Shown here in pieces: positions 18,186-26,718 of a DNA stretch of 49,305 bases. The stretch comes from Mucilaginibacter sp. Lineage in GTDB: Bacteria > Bacteroidota > Bacteroidia > Sphingobacteriales > Sphingobacteriaceae. The notes under the pieces are model-generated. The model was not told where the DNA came from, ran no database searches, and saw only the letters and a program-made list of their open reading frames with translations. The stretch is from NCBI RefSeq assembly GCF_028288205.1, contig NZ_JAQBOD010000065.1, forward strand, positions 1 through 49,305, in the 5' to 3' direction. Positions within the stretch are counted from its first letter, which is position 1, and each line of letters starts with the position of its first letter. Both the position numbers and the translations under genes were made by a program.

Positions 18186-19060
18186 TAGTTTACATCCTGC
18201 GGTTTAAATTTCCACCTGCGGTGCGACCATAGCCAGTATTGTGGTTCTCTTCTTATCATTGATTCTAAATATTGTACATGGGCATTTGTAATTTCATGCG
18301 GCGCGCTGGCTTTTGCGTTTTCAACTAATGGCACAACTGTGTAAGTATAATATCCCCTTTTAACCCGTCGCATATCATAAAATATCACAACCGAATCTAT
18401 CAGTTTAGCCACCTTCTCTATACCCTGGAACACCGCGGTTGGCTGATTTAAAAAGTTGGTAAAATAATTACTTTCTTCTTTTACGGGTGTTTGGTCGCCG
18501 GCAAATACGGCAACCGTTGGCTCATTTTTAAACGCTATCATTTTACGCAAAGTTTGCTTCATGGGCACCGGTATACTCCCAAAACGCGAGCGTACTTTTA
18601 TAAAAAACTCATCAAATATTGCATTTGATAACGGTTTATAAATTACAAAAAACTTGGTAAAAACGCTAAACTCTAAACCAGCCATTTCCCAATTGCAATA
18701 ATGGCCGGAAACAGCGGTAACACTTTTACCTTTTTTAAGGTAATTTAGTACCATTGTAGGATTAGTATCAATAACCCTGCGCTTTAGTTCTTCCTGGGAT
18801 ATACTGATCATTTTTATGGTTTCCATTATCAGATCAGCAAGGTAACGGAAATACTTTTTTTCAATATCGTTACGTTCCGAGGCCGATTTTTCAGGGAAGG
18901 CATTCTGCAAATTTTCCTGAACTACTTTGCGGCGGTAACCAATTATATAATACAGAACAACAAATAAACAATCAGATATCAGGTACAAAAACCAAAAGGG
19001 TAATAGGGAAATTAAGTACAAAAAGAATATACCTAATCTTAAAAGCCCTTTTTTTATCAT
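18185..19060 (-). CDS. LpxL/HtrB-like lysophospholipid acyltransferase
   Basis: 291 residues of the lipid A lauroyl/myristoyl acyltransferase family. An N-terminal membrane anchor (FFLYLISLLPFWFLYLIS) is followed by the catalytic HX4E motif in GHYCNWE. NAFPEKS and AGDQTPVKEESNYFTNFL are family segments, and the protein ends in HRRWKFKP, as usual for LpxL-type enzymes. It acylates a lipid A or related lipid on the inner face of the inner membrane. It is the first gene of a two-gene unit with the GT2 enzyme and divergent from wbqC. Confidence 0.92.
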   Translation of the reverse strand: MIKKGLLRLGIFFLYLISLLPFWFLYLISDCLFVVLYYIIGYRRKVVQENLQNAFPEKSASERNDIEKKYFRYLADLIMETIKMISISQEELKRRVIDTNPTMVLNYLKKGKSVTAVSGHYCNWEMAGLEFSVFTKFFVIYKPLSNAIFDEFFIKVRSRFGSIPVPMKQTLRKMIAFKNEPTVAVFAGDQTPVKEESNYFTNFLNQPTAVFQGIEKVAKLIDSVVIFYDMRRVKRGYYTYTVVPLVENAKASAPHEITNAHVQYLESMIRREPQYWLWSHRRWKFKPQDVN

Positions 19061-19096
19061 TATTTTCGACGAGTTTTATCTGCAAACATAAAATAT

Positions 19097-19708
19097 ATGA
19101 TTGAAAAAGGCGCTGTGTTACCTATGTTTTATCTTCCACCAATAGCGTATTTTACAAAACTGTGTGCTTACAAGCCTGATATACTGATGGAAAGAGAAGA
19201 ACACTTCCCTAAACAAACCTATCGTAACCGCGCAAACATACATTCGCCGGATGGTGTGCTTTCTCTTACTGTACCTGTTGTTAAGGGCTCAAAACTGCAT
19301 ACCAGGGTAAAAGATGTAAAAATAAGTTATGATTTTAACTGGCAGCGCATGCACTGGATGGGCCTGGAATCATGCTACCGCCGGTCAGCTTATTTTGAGT
19401 ATTATGAGGATGATTTTGCACCGTTTTACCAAAAAAAGTTTACCTACCTGTTTGATTATAATGAGCAGCTTTTACAAATGCTGCTAAAGTTTATTAAAAT
19501 ACAACTGCGGCTGCAATACACAGAGACCTATGAGGCCGAATACCCGTTATTGCATGATTACCGCAATGCCATAAGTACAAAAAAGGAATATAACTTTGAA
19601 CAAAAGCCCTACTTCCAGGTTTTTGAAGAACGCAATGGGTTTATAAAAAATCTAAGTATCGTTGATCTGTTATTTAATCAGGGGCCGCAAACTATTAATT
19701 ATTTATAA
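19097..19708 (+). CDS. WbqC family protein
   Basis: 203 residues. The family hallmarks are the early FYLPPIAYFTKL, HFPKQTYRNRANI, a LTVPV strand and the DFNWQRMHW / SAYFEYY segments. WbqC-like proteins occur in polysaccharide loci; their biochemistry is not settled. The stop overlaps the corA start (TAATG), so translation is probably coupled. Together with the divergent acyltransferase/GT2 pair this forms an envelope-related neighbourhood. Confidence 0.88.
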   Translation: MIEKGAVLPMFYLPPIAYFTKLCAYKPDILMEREEHFPKQTYRNRANIHSPDGVLSLTVPVVKGSKLHTRVKDVKISYDFNWQRMHWMGLESCYRRSAYFEYYEDDFAPFYQKKFTYLFDYNEQLLQMLLKFIKIQLRLQYTETYEAEYPLLHDYRNAISTKKEYNFEQKPYFQVFEERNGFIKNLSIVDLLFNQGPQTINYL

Positions 19709-20826
19709 TGAGCAATATTAAAAGGGTACGCTATAAAACACGCAAGCGAACAGTAGGTGAGCGCCCGGGAGCTATTAACATTCCTGATGATGCACTTAAG
19801 CCTGTTATCGCTATTTATTCTTACAACGAAAAGGAACTGGTAACGGCAGAGGGCCACGATATTAAAGTGATACTTAGCCAGTTTAAAAAATGTCCTGAAC
19901 ATACTCACTGGATACAAATAAAAGGACTTGGCGATGCTAAATTGATAGAAGATATCGGCAACCATCTTAAAATTAATCCATTAGTGCTTGAGGATATTGT
20001 AAACACACACCAGCGCCCCAAGTTTGATGAGTATGATGATTATGTTTTTAGCGTAAGCAGGCAAATATATTTTAACGATGAGAATGAGCTTTGTAATAAC
20101 CAATTCTCTGCATTGGTTAAAAAAGATCTCATCATAAGTTTTGAAGAAACCCATACCGAACATTTTGAAGCTGTTAAGGCCCGTTTAGCAGCTGGTAAAG
20201 GCGCTATACGCACTGCAGGGCCGGGTTATATGTGTTACGCCTTATCAGACACTATAATTGATACTTATTTTGTGTTACTGGCTAAAATTGGTGATGAACT
20301 GGATGCCATTGAAGATAGGTTATATACCGACGCCGATAAAACCATAATGTATGATACCCAGCAATTAAAAAGGACCCTTATCATATTAAGAAGGATTACC
20401 TGGCCCGAACGGGATAAGATAAATGATATTTTACGAACAGAAAACCCGTTGGTTACCGCCGAGGTTAAAATGTTTTTGCGTGACGCGTACGACCATTGCA
20501 TACAGGTAATGGACCTGATAGAGAACTATAAAGAAATTACCAGCAGCGTAATTGATCTGTACCTATCCATGGTAAGTAACCGGATGAATGAGATCATGAA
20601 AGTGCTGACCATTATTTCGGTAATATTTATCCCGCTAACATTTGTTGCCGGTATTTACGGGATGAACTTCTCGCGGGTAGACCCGGTAAACAATAAGGCA
20701 ATGCCGGATAATATGCCCGAACTATACTCGCCACATGGCTATTATTACGCCTTGGGCGGCATGTTTATTATTGCTATAATACAGGTAATTGTATTTTGGC
20801 GAAAGGGATGGTTTAGTAAACTATAA
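19708..20826 (+). CDS. corA: CorA-type magnesium/cobalt transporter
   Basis: 372 residues. A large cytoplasmic alpha/beta domain (residues 1-300) ends in the long stalk helix. Two C-terminal membrane helices flank the signature GMN in GIYGMNF near residue 328, and a basic tail WRKGWFSKL follows. It forms pentameric Mg2+ channels in the inner membrane. This is the second Mg2+ transporter type in the window, with mgtE. It overlaps wbqC by the TAATG junction. Confidence 0.95.
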   Translation: MSNIKRVRYKTRKRTVGERPGAINIPDDALKPVIAIYSYNEKELVTAEGHDIKVILSQFKKCPEHTHWIQIKGLGDAKLIEDIGNHLKINPLVLEDIVNTHQRPKFDEYDDYVFSVSRQIYFNDENELCNNQFSALVKKDLIISFEETHTEHFEAVKARLAAGKGAIRTAGPGYMCYALSDTIIDTYFVLLAKIGDELDAIEDRLYTDADKTIMYDTQQLKRTLIILRRITWPERDKINDILRTENPLVTAEVKMFLRDAYDHCIQVMDLIENYKEITSSVIDLYLSMVSNRMNEIMKVLTIISVIFIPLTFVAGIYGMNFSRVDPVNNKAMPDNMPELYSPHGYYYALGGMFIIAIIQVIVFWRKGWFSKL

Positions 20827-20841
20827 CTAAACTCACAACCA

Positions 20842-20977
20842 CGTCATTGCGAGGAACGAAGCAATCTCTAAGCCAGACAGTAAATAAGACAAATTTCATT
20901 TATTGCATAATGCTGCTAACAAACCTCCTGAACATTGATTTGCGTGTGCAGAGATTGCTTCGTGCCTCGCAATGACG
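20842..20977. repeat. Long inverted repeat with CGTCATTGCGAGG arms
   Basis: Two 28-bp arms (20842-20869 and 20950-20977) read CGTCATTGCGAGG..CGAAGCAATCTCT and its near-perfect reverse complement, with an 80-bp centre. The arms differ at one position. It lies between the convergent corA and msrA genes. Palindromes of this CATTGCGAGG..GCAATC type are common dispersed elements in many bacteria; no transposase is encoded. Confidence 0.8.
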
Positions 20978-20997
20978 CGCGGATAGCAGGTTTGGAA

Positions 20998-21654
20998 TTA
21001 TTTTTGAAACTCCGGTTTCAAAAATGCCTTTTCCATCTGTCGCATTTTCATAACCTTGGGTACAGAAACGCCTTGTATATACGCGCTTCCCTGGTGTAGT
21101 TTATAATATCCCTGGTGATAATTTTCGGCAGCATAAAATACAGTAAAAGGTACCACTTGTGTTACTATCGGAGCGTTATAATGCTTACTTATGTTGATCT
21201 TTTTTATTAATGCCAATAAAGTAGCCTTTTCTTCGGGTGTACGGTAAAATGCTACCGAACGATAATCTGTACCCTCATCAGGGCCCTGGTAGTTTAGTTC
21301 GGTTGGGTTATGCGCGTAAAAGAACGCCTCGGCCAGTTTTTCATAACTTATTACTTTAGGGTCATAATAAACCTGCGCTGTTTCGGCGTGGCCGGTTGTG
21401 CGGGTGCAAACCTCTTCGTATGTTGGATTTTTTGTTGTACCGCCTGCAAATCCGGCAACTACCTGGTCAACGCCCTTAAGTTCAGACATGGCCTCGCCCA
21501 TCGCCCAAAAACAACCACCGCCAAATGTGGCTACTGCCTGCCCCTGTTTAACTTTTGGCAATTTGGCAATATCATTATCGCCGGGCCTGTCCTGCCCGTT
21601 AGCGCAACCCCACATAACCAGGCTAAGTAAAATATACAGAATTGAATTTTTCAT
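20998..21654 (-). CDS. msrA: Peptide methionine sulfoxide reductase A, lipoprotein form
   Basis: 218 residues. The MsrA active site GGCFWAMGEA puts the catalytic Cys at residue 48. TYEEVCTRTTGHAE, VYYDPKVISYEKL, FFYAHNPTE and ENYHQGYY are family motifs. It reduces methionine-S-sulfoxide in proteins. An N-terminal hydrophobic stretch ending LVMWGC (Cys17) looks like a lipoprotein signal, so this copy probably works in the periplasm or at the outer membrane rather than in the cytoplasm. It is convergent with corA across a palindromic repeat. Confidence 0.94.
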   Translation of the reverse strand: MKNSILYILLSLVMWGCANGQDRPGDNDIAKLPKVKQGQAVATFGGGCFWAMGEAMSELKGVDQVVAGFAGGTTKNPTYEEVCTRTTGHAETAQVYYDPKVISYEKLAEAFFYAHNPTELNYQGPDEGTDYRSVAFYRTPEEKATLLALIKKINISKHYNAPIVTQVVPFTVFYAAENYHQGYYKLHQGSAYIQGVSVPKVMKMRQMEKAFLKPEFQK

Positions 21655-21710
21655 ATTATCATTTTAACAAATATACGCAGCAGCCGGTTGCACGGATGGT
21701 CATTAATTAG

Positions 21711-21950
21711 TCATTTGGTTTTGTAAACAGCTTTTATTTTCATCAATATAGTATTCAAACCATTAATTTTGATCTCATAAACTGTTGATAGCATCATGCC
21801 TAATTTACCCGGTGGCAAACCTTTATTTTTTAACCACTCCAGGTAGTGCACAGGCATATCGCAAATAAAGGTGCCTTTATATTTACCAAATGGCATGCGG
21901 GTATTTACACTATCAATTAATACCTGTGTATCGGGCTTAACTTGCTCCAT
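21711..21950 (-). CDS. DUF3820 family protein
   Basis: 79 residues. The conserved DUF3820 core MPFGKYKGTFICDMPVHYLE is followed by WLKNKGLPPGKLG. The family is widespread and of unknown function. It is transcribed alone behind a 56-bp gap from msrA on the same strand. Confidence 0.85.
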   Translation of the reverse strand: MEQVKPDTQVLIDSVNTRMPFGKYKGTFICDMPVHYLEWLKNKGLPPGKLGMMLSTVYEIKINGLNTILMKIKAVYKTK

Positions 21951-22134
21951 AGGGTAAAGATAAAATTTGTGTCGATGATATAGCTAAAGTCAATTAATTT
22001 ACATCCGTAAGCCCTTGGCTGACAACAGCAATGAATTTGATTAGCAATTCTTACTTCATACCAGCAAATTCTTACTGTAAATCTCAAAACACAAATTGTA
22101 AGAAATTGTTATAAATAAAATGTTGTAAAAAATC

Positions 22135-22380
22135 ATGGAACAACCATTTAACGCGACCTTAACCGGCACAGACGGCCCTGTTAACGGCATAATTAAACAC
22201 ATAACCTACGGCGGTTATAAAAAAGCTTATCAATTCAAGTCGTTAGATGATACGCTCCATTTAACTATTGCACCTGATGCAAGTGGCAACTGGCAAAAAA
22301 TTGACGGTACAGAGCCCTATCTTTTTGGTTGGGTTGATGAAATGGCCAAACAAATAACGAACACCTATCTTTTTGGTTAG
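22135..22380 (+). CDS. Hypothetical small protein with duplicated 3' end
   Basis: 81 residues. The body (TLTGTDGPVNGIIKHITYGG, YQFKSLDDTLHLTIAPD, GNWQKIDGTEPYL) reads like a small beta-rich cytoplasmic protein. No family is recognised with certainty. The gene ends inside a 48-bp tandem duplication: the first copy encodes WVDEMAKQITNT and the second is cut short by a TAG in place of TGG. Without the duplication the protein would end LDEMAEQITKLPT. It is therefore a recently altered gene; a weak ATG context leaves the start open. Confidence 0.6.
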   Translation: MEQPFNATLTGTDGPVNGIIKHITYGGYKKAYQFKSLDDTLHLTIAPDASGNWQKIDGTEPYLFGWVDEMAKQITNTYLFG

Positions 22381-22411
22381 CTTGATGAAATGGCCGAACA
22401 AATAACGAAAT
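22316..22411 (+). repeat. 48-bp in-frame tandem duplication
   Basis: Two copies (22316-22363 and 22364-22411) of a 16-codon unit starting CCTATCTTTTTGGTT. They share TTGATGAAATGGCC and AACAAATAACGAA and differ at a few bases, one of which (TGG to TAG) makes the stop of the small gene. The original stop codon lies shortly after the second copy. Confidence 0.85.
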
Positions 22412-22486
22412 TGCCGACATAAAACTAAACTCACCCCCTCTCTAAAGGCAAAGAGTGTGGATATGCATCAAACAATTTTAATTACT

Positions 22487-23434
22487 ATGAAAAAAAGAGA
22501 ATTAGGCCAATCGGGTATAATGGTGAGCCCGTTTTGCTTTGGCGGCAATGTGTTTGGCTGGACCGTTGATGAAAAACAATCATTTGAACTATTGGATGCC
22601 TTTATTGGCTCGGGCCTTGAATTTATTGATACGGCTGATGTTTATTCAAGATGGGTGCCGGGCCATAAAGGCGGAGAATCTGAAACCATTATTGGCAACT
22701 GGTTAAAAAAATCAGGCAAGCGCGATAAAGTAATTATCGCTACAAAAGTAGGCAAGCCCATGGAAGGTATGCAGGGCCTGTCAAAAAAATATATCACCCA
22801 AGCTGTCGAAGCCTCATTAAAGCGCTTGCAGACAGATCATATCGACCTTTATCAATCGCATGATGACGATAAAGCTACACCCCTCGAAGAAACCTTAGCC
22901 ACTTATACCGACCTTATAAAACAAGGTAAAGTAAGGGCTATAGGCGCGTCAAATTATAGTGCAAGCCGGTTTAAAGAAGCGTTACAAGTAAGTAAGGATA
23001 CCAACCTTGCCTCGTACCAAACCCTGCAACCGGAATATAATTTATATGACCGCGAAGCTTATGAAAAAGAGCTGGAACCTGTTTGTATAGAGAACAACAT
23101 TGGTGTTATTACCTATTACTCGCTGGCGAGCGGGTTCTTAACCGGTAAATATCGCTCGGAAGCCGATCTTTCTAAAAGCCCGCGCGGTGGTGGTGTAAAA
23201 AGGTATTTGAATGATCGCGGCTTAAAAATTTTAGCCGCTTTAGATGAAGTTGCCGCTCAATATAAAACCACACCTGCAACTGTGGCCATTGCCTGGGTTA
23301 TTGCCCGCCCCGGTATTACCGCGCCTATTGCAAGTGCTACATCTATAAAACAATTACAGGAAATTACACAGGCCGTACATTTAAATTTGGATGCTAAAGC
23401 TATTGATCTGTTAACTAAAGCAAGTGATTATTAA
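22487..23434 (+). CDS. Aldo/keto reductase
   Basis: NADPH-dependent TIM-barrel oxidoreductase. I start at the ATG at 22487 (MKKRELGQSG), which matches the usual family N-terminus and gives 315 residues; the frame runs ten codons further up. The catalytic tetrad can be placed at Asp48 and Tyr53 (FIDTADVYS), Lys87 (IATKVG) and His125 (YQSHDDD). The C-terminal cofactor-binding region includes PGITAPIASAT. The type is YajO/Gre3-like, with a broad or unknown carbonyl substrate. A strong terminator hairpin follows. Confidence 0.93.
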   Translation: MKKRELGQSGIMVSPFCFGGNVFGWTVDEKQSFELLDAFIGSGLEFIDTADVYSRWVPGHKGGESETIIGNWLKKSGKRDKVIIATKVGKPMEGMQGLSKKYITQAVEASLKRLQTDHIDLYQSHDDDKATPLEETLATYTDLIKQGKVRAIGASNYSASRFKEALQVSKDTNLASYQTLQPEYNLYDREAYEKELEPVCIENNIGVITYYSLASGFLTGKYRSEADLSKSPRGGGVKRYLNDRGLKILAALDEVAAQYKTTPATVAIAWVIARPGITAPIASATSIKQLQEITQAVHLNLDAKAIDLLTKASDY

Positions 23435-23496
23435 CATTGGATTATAAAAGGCACGAAAAACCTTTTAAATACATAGCATTCAGAATGTTACAATTA

Positions 23497-23527
23497 AAAG
23501 AGCCACCCAAATATTGGGTGGCTCTTT
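23497..23527. terminator. Bidirectional terminator hairpin
   Basis: A 14-bp perfect stem AAAGAGCCACCCAA / TTGGGTGGCTCTTT with a 3-nt loop, A-tract before and T-tract after. It lies between the convergent aldo/keto reductase and the secreted-protein gene and can terminate both. Confidence 0.85.
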
Positions 23528-23554
23528 ATTATATATATGATGGAGGAAGTAATT

Positions 23555-24262
23555 TTAAAACCCTGATCTTTCATGTTCGCCACGGTCATGATTGCCTGTG
23601 AAATGTTGTTCACCACCATTACCCCGTTGTTGATCATTTCCGTTTTGGCGGTATTGCTGACCGTTCCATCCCTGGCTTCTTCCCTCATGCCTTGGCTGGC
23701 CGTAGTAACCTTGTCCCCTGTTAGATTGGCCATAATAGCCTCCACGGTTATCAGCATGTTCCTCACCTCTGTTCATATCTCCCCTTCTCTCAAAACGTAA
23801 GTCGTTGTTTCTTTGGCCACCGCGGTTAAAATCATGGTTACCATAGTAGTTACGCTCATTTCGGTTATCATAGTTTCCATAACGGCCCCAGTTGCCAACG
23901 TTACCTCTATACCTTTCCCTGTACATATCGGCATTTAAATATGGACGACTTGCGCGTACTTCATAACGGCGGACATTTCTCCAATTATAGTTACGGTATT
24001 CGCCGGGCAGGTAAACAGTTGAGATCCATCTATTACCATCATTGTAATAGTAAGATTGTTCGGCAACACAATAGTAAGCGTCTACATCCGGCAGGTAATA
24101 ATAATCATCACTACCATTGTAATTTGTATATACCGGTGCTTCGGTTACTACTCTTACAGGCGTATTTATATGTAATCCTAAACCTATTCTTATTTGTGCA
24201 TTTGCAGTACTGTAAAACAAACCACTTACTGCTATTGCTGATATTAAAGCTATCTTTTTCAT
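23555..24262 (-). CDS. Secreted Tyr/Asn/Arg/Gly-rich hypothetical protein
   Basis: 235 residues with a clear Sec signal (MKKIALISAIAVSGLFYSTANAQ). A moderately conserved-looking N-terminal part (about 24-110) contains YYYLPDVDAYYCVAEQSYYY and a basic RPYLNADMYRERYRG stretch. From about residue 115 the protein is low complexity, rich in N, R, G, Q, Y and H (RNERNYYGNHD, GYYGQSNRGQGYYGQ). It is probably a periplasmic or surface protein with an extended tail; the function is unknown. It is divergent from the dehydrogenase gene across a 240-bp AT-rich gap. Confidence 0.8.
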   Translation of the reverse strand: MKKIALISAIAVSGLFYSTANAQIRIGLGLHINTPVRVVTEAPVYTNYNGSDDYYYLPDVDAYYCVAEQSYYYNDGNRWISTVYLPGEYRNYNWRNVRRYEVRASRPYLNADMYRERYRGNVGNWGRYGNYDNRNERNYYGNHDFNRGGQRNNDLRFERRGDMNRGEEHADNRGGYYGQSNRGQGYYGQPRHEGRSQGWNGQQYRQNGNDQQRGNGGEQHFTGNHDRGEHERSGF

Positions 24263-24502
24263 AAATCTTAATTTTTATATGCATCTATGACTATGAAAAA
24301 GCAGCCGGGTTTAATGCCGCCTTTTCATTAAATCACACAATAGCAATTACAAAGAATATTATATCGAAAAAATATTGAAATTAAGAATTAAATTTTTACA
24401 ACATGAAATTTTAACTTACTGTAAAAAATTTGTAAGTATTTAATTTGGTTTTCCTTTCCATAATTATTCTCATTAATTTTGATCTATATAAAAAAAACCG
24501 AT

Positions 24503-25786
24503 ATGAAAAATAGAAAATTCATTACCGTCATTCTGCCGTTAGTTGCAGTTTGTGGATTAATTTTATTAAACGCGTTAAAGAGTGATCCGCCTTTAAAGCA
24601 TAGAAATATTGCCGATAACGCAGGCTTGACCCTACCAACCGGTTTTACCGGTACTGCTTTAATAACCGGAATTGGCAGCGCCAGGCATATAGCTGTTACA
24701 CCCCAAGGAAATATCTATGTAAAAATAAACAGGCTAAAAAATGGCAAAGGCATAGTGGTTTTACATGATAGCGGTGACAAAGCCGAAGTAGTATCAAGCT
24801 TTGGCAATTTTTCCGGCACCGGTATCTATATCAAAAATGGTTATTTATATGCCTCATCAGACGAGAATGTTTACCGTTTTAAATTAGATGCGAAAAATGC
24901 AGTTATTGACCCGGAGCATCCCGAAACGGTTGTAAGCGGTTTAATTAACAGACATGAGCACGAGGCAAAAGCAATTTTGCTGGATAATGCCGGTAATTTA
25001 TACGTGAACATTGGCGCATATTCTAATTCATGCCAGGTTAAAGATCGTCAAAAAGGTTCTATGGGCCAAAAAGGCTGCCCGATTTTAGATTCGGCTGCTG
25101 GTATCTGGCAGTTTAAAGCTGATAAACTGAACCAGCATTATGGTGATGGGGTACGTTATGCTACCGGCCTGCGCAACGTAATGGGCATGGATTGGAACTA
25201 CCAGGACAATCAACTATTTGTAATGCAGCATGGCCGCGACCAACTGCATGATATTTTTCCTGAAATGTTTGATCAAAAACAATCGGCGCTTTTGCCTGCC
25301 GAATGTTTGTATGCTATAAAAAAAGGCGATAATGCCGGCTGGCCTTATATGTATTATGACCAAATACAGCATAAAAAAGTATTAATGCCAGAGTATGGCG
25401 GCGATGGTAAAAAAGCCGGCGGCGAGAATGCTATTGATCCGGCAGCTGCATATCCGGGCCACCTTGCTCCTAATGGTTTGTTGTTTTATACAGGCGACCA
25501 GTTTCCGGCTAAATATAAAAATGGCGCATTCATCGCGTTCCATGGTTCATGGAACCGCGCACCCGAGCCACAGGCCGGATACTTTGTTGTATTTCAGCCA
25601 TTTAAAAATGGAAAACCTGATGGCCAGTGGGTAGTATTTGCAAATGGATTTTCCGGTTCGCAGGCACAAACAGAATCTGGCCGTGCAGAACATCGCCCAT
25701 GCGGATTGGCACAAGGCGCTGATGGTTCATTATATGTAAGCGATGACACTAAAGGAACTATTTACAAGATCACTTATAAAAAATAA
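24503..25786 (+). CDS. Sorbosone dehydrogenase-like / PQQ-type sugar dehydrogenase
   Basis: 427 residues from the ATG at 24503; the upstream ATG at 24479 adds eight residues before a good signal anchor. The sequence has the six-bladed beta-propeller of glucose/sorbosone dehydrogenases: FTGTALITGIGSARHIAVTP, VYRFKLD, ATGLRNVMGMDW, GDNAGWPYMYYD, FHGSWNR and GLAQGADGSLYVSDD. It is expected in the periplasm, oxidising sugars or other alcohols with PQQ or an unknown cofactor. The cytochrome c gene starts 3 nt after the stop and is the likely electron acceptor. Confidence 0.88.
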   Translation: MKNRKFITVILPLVAVCGLILLNALKSDPPLKHRNIADNAGLTLPTGFTGTALITGIGSARHIAVTPQGNIYVKINRLKNGKGIVVLHDSGDKAEVVSSFGNFSGTGIYIKNGYLYASSDENVYRFKLDAKNAVIDPEHPETVVSGLINRHEHEAKAILLDNAGNLYVNIGAYSNSCQVKDRQKGSMGQKGCPILDSAAGIWQFKADKLNQHYGDGVRYATGLRNVMGMDWNYQDNQLFVMQHGRDQLHDIFPEMFDQKQSALLPAECLYAIKKGDNAGWPYMYYDQIQHKKVLMPEYGGDGKKAGGENAIDPAAAYPGHLAPNGLLFYTGDQFPAKYKNGAFIAFHGSWNRAPEPQAGYFVVFQPFKNGKPDGQWVVFANGFSGSQAQTESGRAEHRPCGLAQGADGSLYVSDDTKGTIYKITYKK

Positions 25787-25789
25787 ATT

Positions 25790-26248
25790 ATGCGGATAAA
25801 AATAATTGCTTCGTGTGTTTTGATGATGTTGATGTATGCCGGTGCACAGGCACAGGTTAAACACAAAGCTAAACCAAAGGCTAAACATTCAACCACCACC
25901 GGTTTAGCCGCATCTATAGCTAAAGGGAAGACTGTTTATATGCAAACCTGCGTATCATGCCACCAGGTTGATGGCGGCGGTGTGCAAAACATGAACCCGC
26001 CGTTAATTAAAACAACTTATGTTTTGGGCGATAAAACCAAACTGATAACTATTGTGCTGAATGGTTTTAATGAAAGTGTTGAAATAGAAGGTAACACTTA
26101 TTCTAACACCATGCCCTCGCATGATTTTTTGAAAGACGAGGATATTGCCAATGTTTTAACATTTGTACGTAATAGCTTTGGCAACAAGGCTCCGGCTGTA
26201 ACCGCGGCCGAGGTTACTAAAGTTAGAGCAGCGGTTAAAAAGACATAA
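25790..26248 (+). CDS. Secreted c-type cytochrome
   Basis: 152 residues: a signal peptide ending AGAQAQ, a Lys-rich linker, then a single cytochrome c domain. Heme is attached at C54-V-S-C57-H58, and the probable distal ligand is Met108 in SNTMPSH. It follows the propeller dehydrogenase by 3 nt, so the two form a periplasmic dehydrogenase/cytochrome pair feeding electrons to the respiratory chain. Confidence 0.92.
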   Translation: MRIKIIASCVLMMLMYAGAQAQVKHKAKPKAKHSTTTGLAASIAKGKTVYMQTCVSCHQVDGGGVQNMNPPLIKTTYVLGDKTKLITIVLNGFNESVEIEGNTYSNTMPSHDFLKDEDIANVLTFVRNSFGNKAPAVTAAEVTKVRAAVKKT

Positions 26249-26259
26249 ATAAAACCCTT

Positions 26260-26372
26260 TTTCATTTCGAATGAGGTATGAGTGAGAAATCTTATACGCC
26301 CTGCATACACAGCATCTCGTATAAGATTTTTTCGCTATCGTTCAAGAGATAGTTCTCATTTCGTTCGAAATA
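26260..26372. repeat. Palindromic repeat, TTTCATTTCGA family
   Basis: The outer arms TTTCATTTCGAA and TTCGAAATAA are imperfect inverted copies. The inner arms AAATCTTATACG and CGTATAAGATTT (12 bp, perfect) form a second stem. It shares GAGAAATCTTATAC with the element at 34080-34172 and lies between convergent genes. Confidence 0.75.
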
Positions 26373-26380
26373 ATATTGGA

Positions 26381-26626
26381 TTAAGCCGCGATAGCTGCAT
26401 TTACTTTCACAACCTCTATCAGGAAATTGTTTTTGAGTTCGTTCTCTGATATCACTACGCTAAAGTCGTCATACCTGATACCGTTATCTATAGGGTATAC
26501 AGTATATCCTCGTTTGTTGGCATCGTAACCGCCCAATTCGAAAATTTCATCGTGTTTTTTGCCTTTGATCTTTGCACCGCTAACCAGCTGGTATGCATCA
26601 GATATGTTTTGGAAGTTGTTGTTCAT
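26381..26626 (-). CDS. Hypothetical small protein
   Basis: 81 residues, mixed alpha/beta composition (NISDAYQLVSGAKIKG, EIFELGGYDANKRGYTVYPI, DFSVVISENELKNNFLIEVV). There is no signal peptide or membrane segment. Codon use and composition look like a genuine gene. No family is recognised. It stands alone between the cytochrome and the ABC ATPase. Confidence 0.6.
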   Translation of the reverse strand: MNNNFQNISDAYQLVSGAKIKGKKHDEIFELGGYDANKRGYTVYPIDNGIRYDDFSVVISENELKNNFLIEVVKVNAAIAA

Positions 26627-26718
26627 AGAAGTTGTTGTTGTTGTGATGGTGGGATGAATACAATAAGTTTGCCAAAAAACAGAAATACAAAAAGGATGTC
26701 ATCCGCACTTGTACTTAG

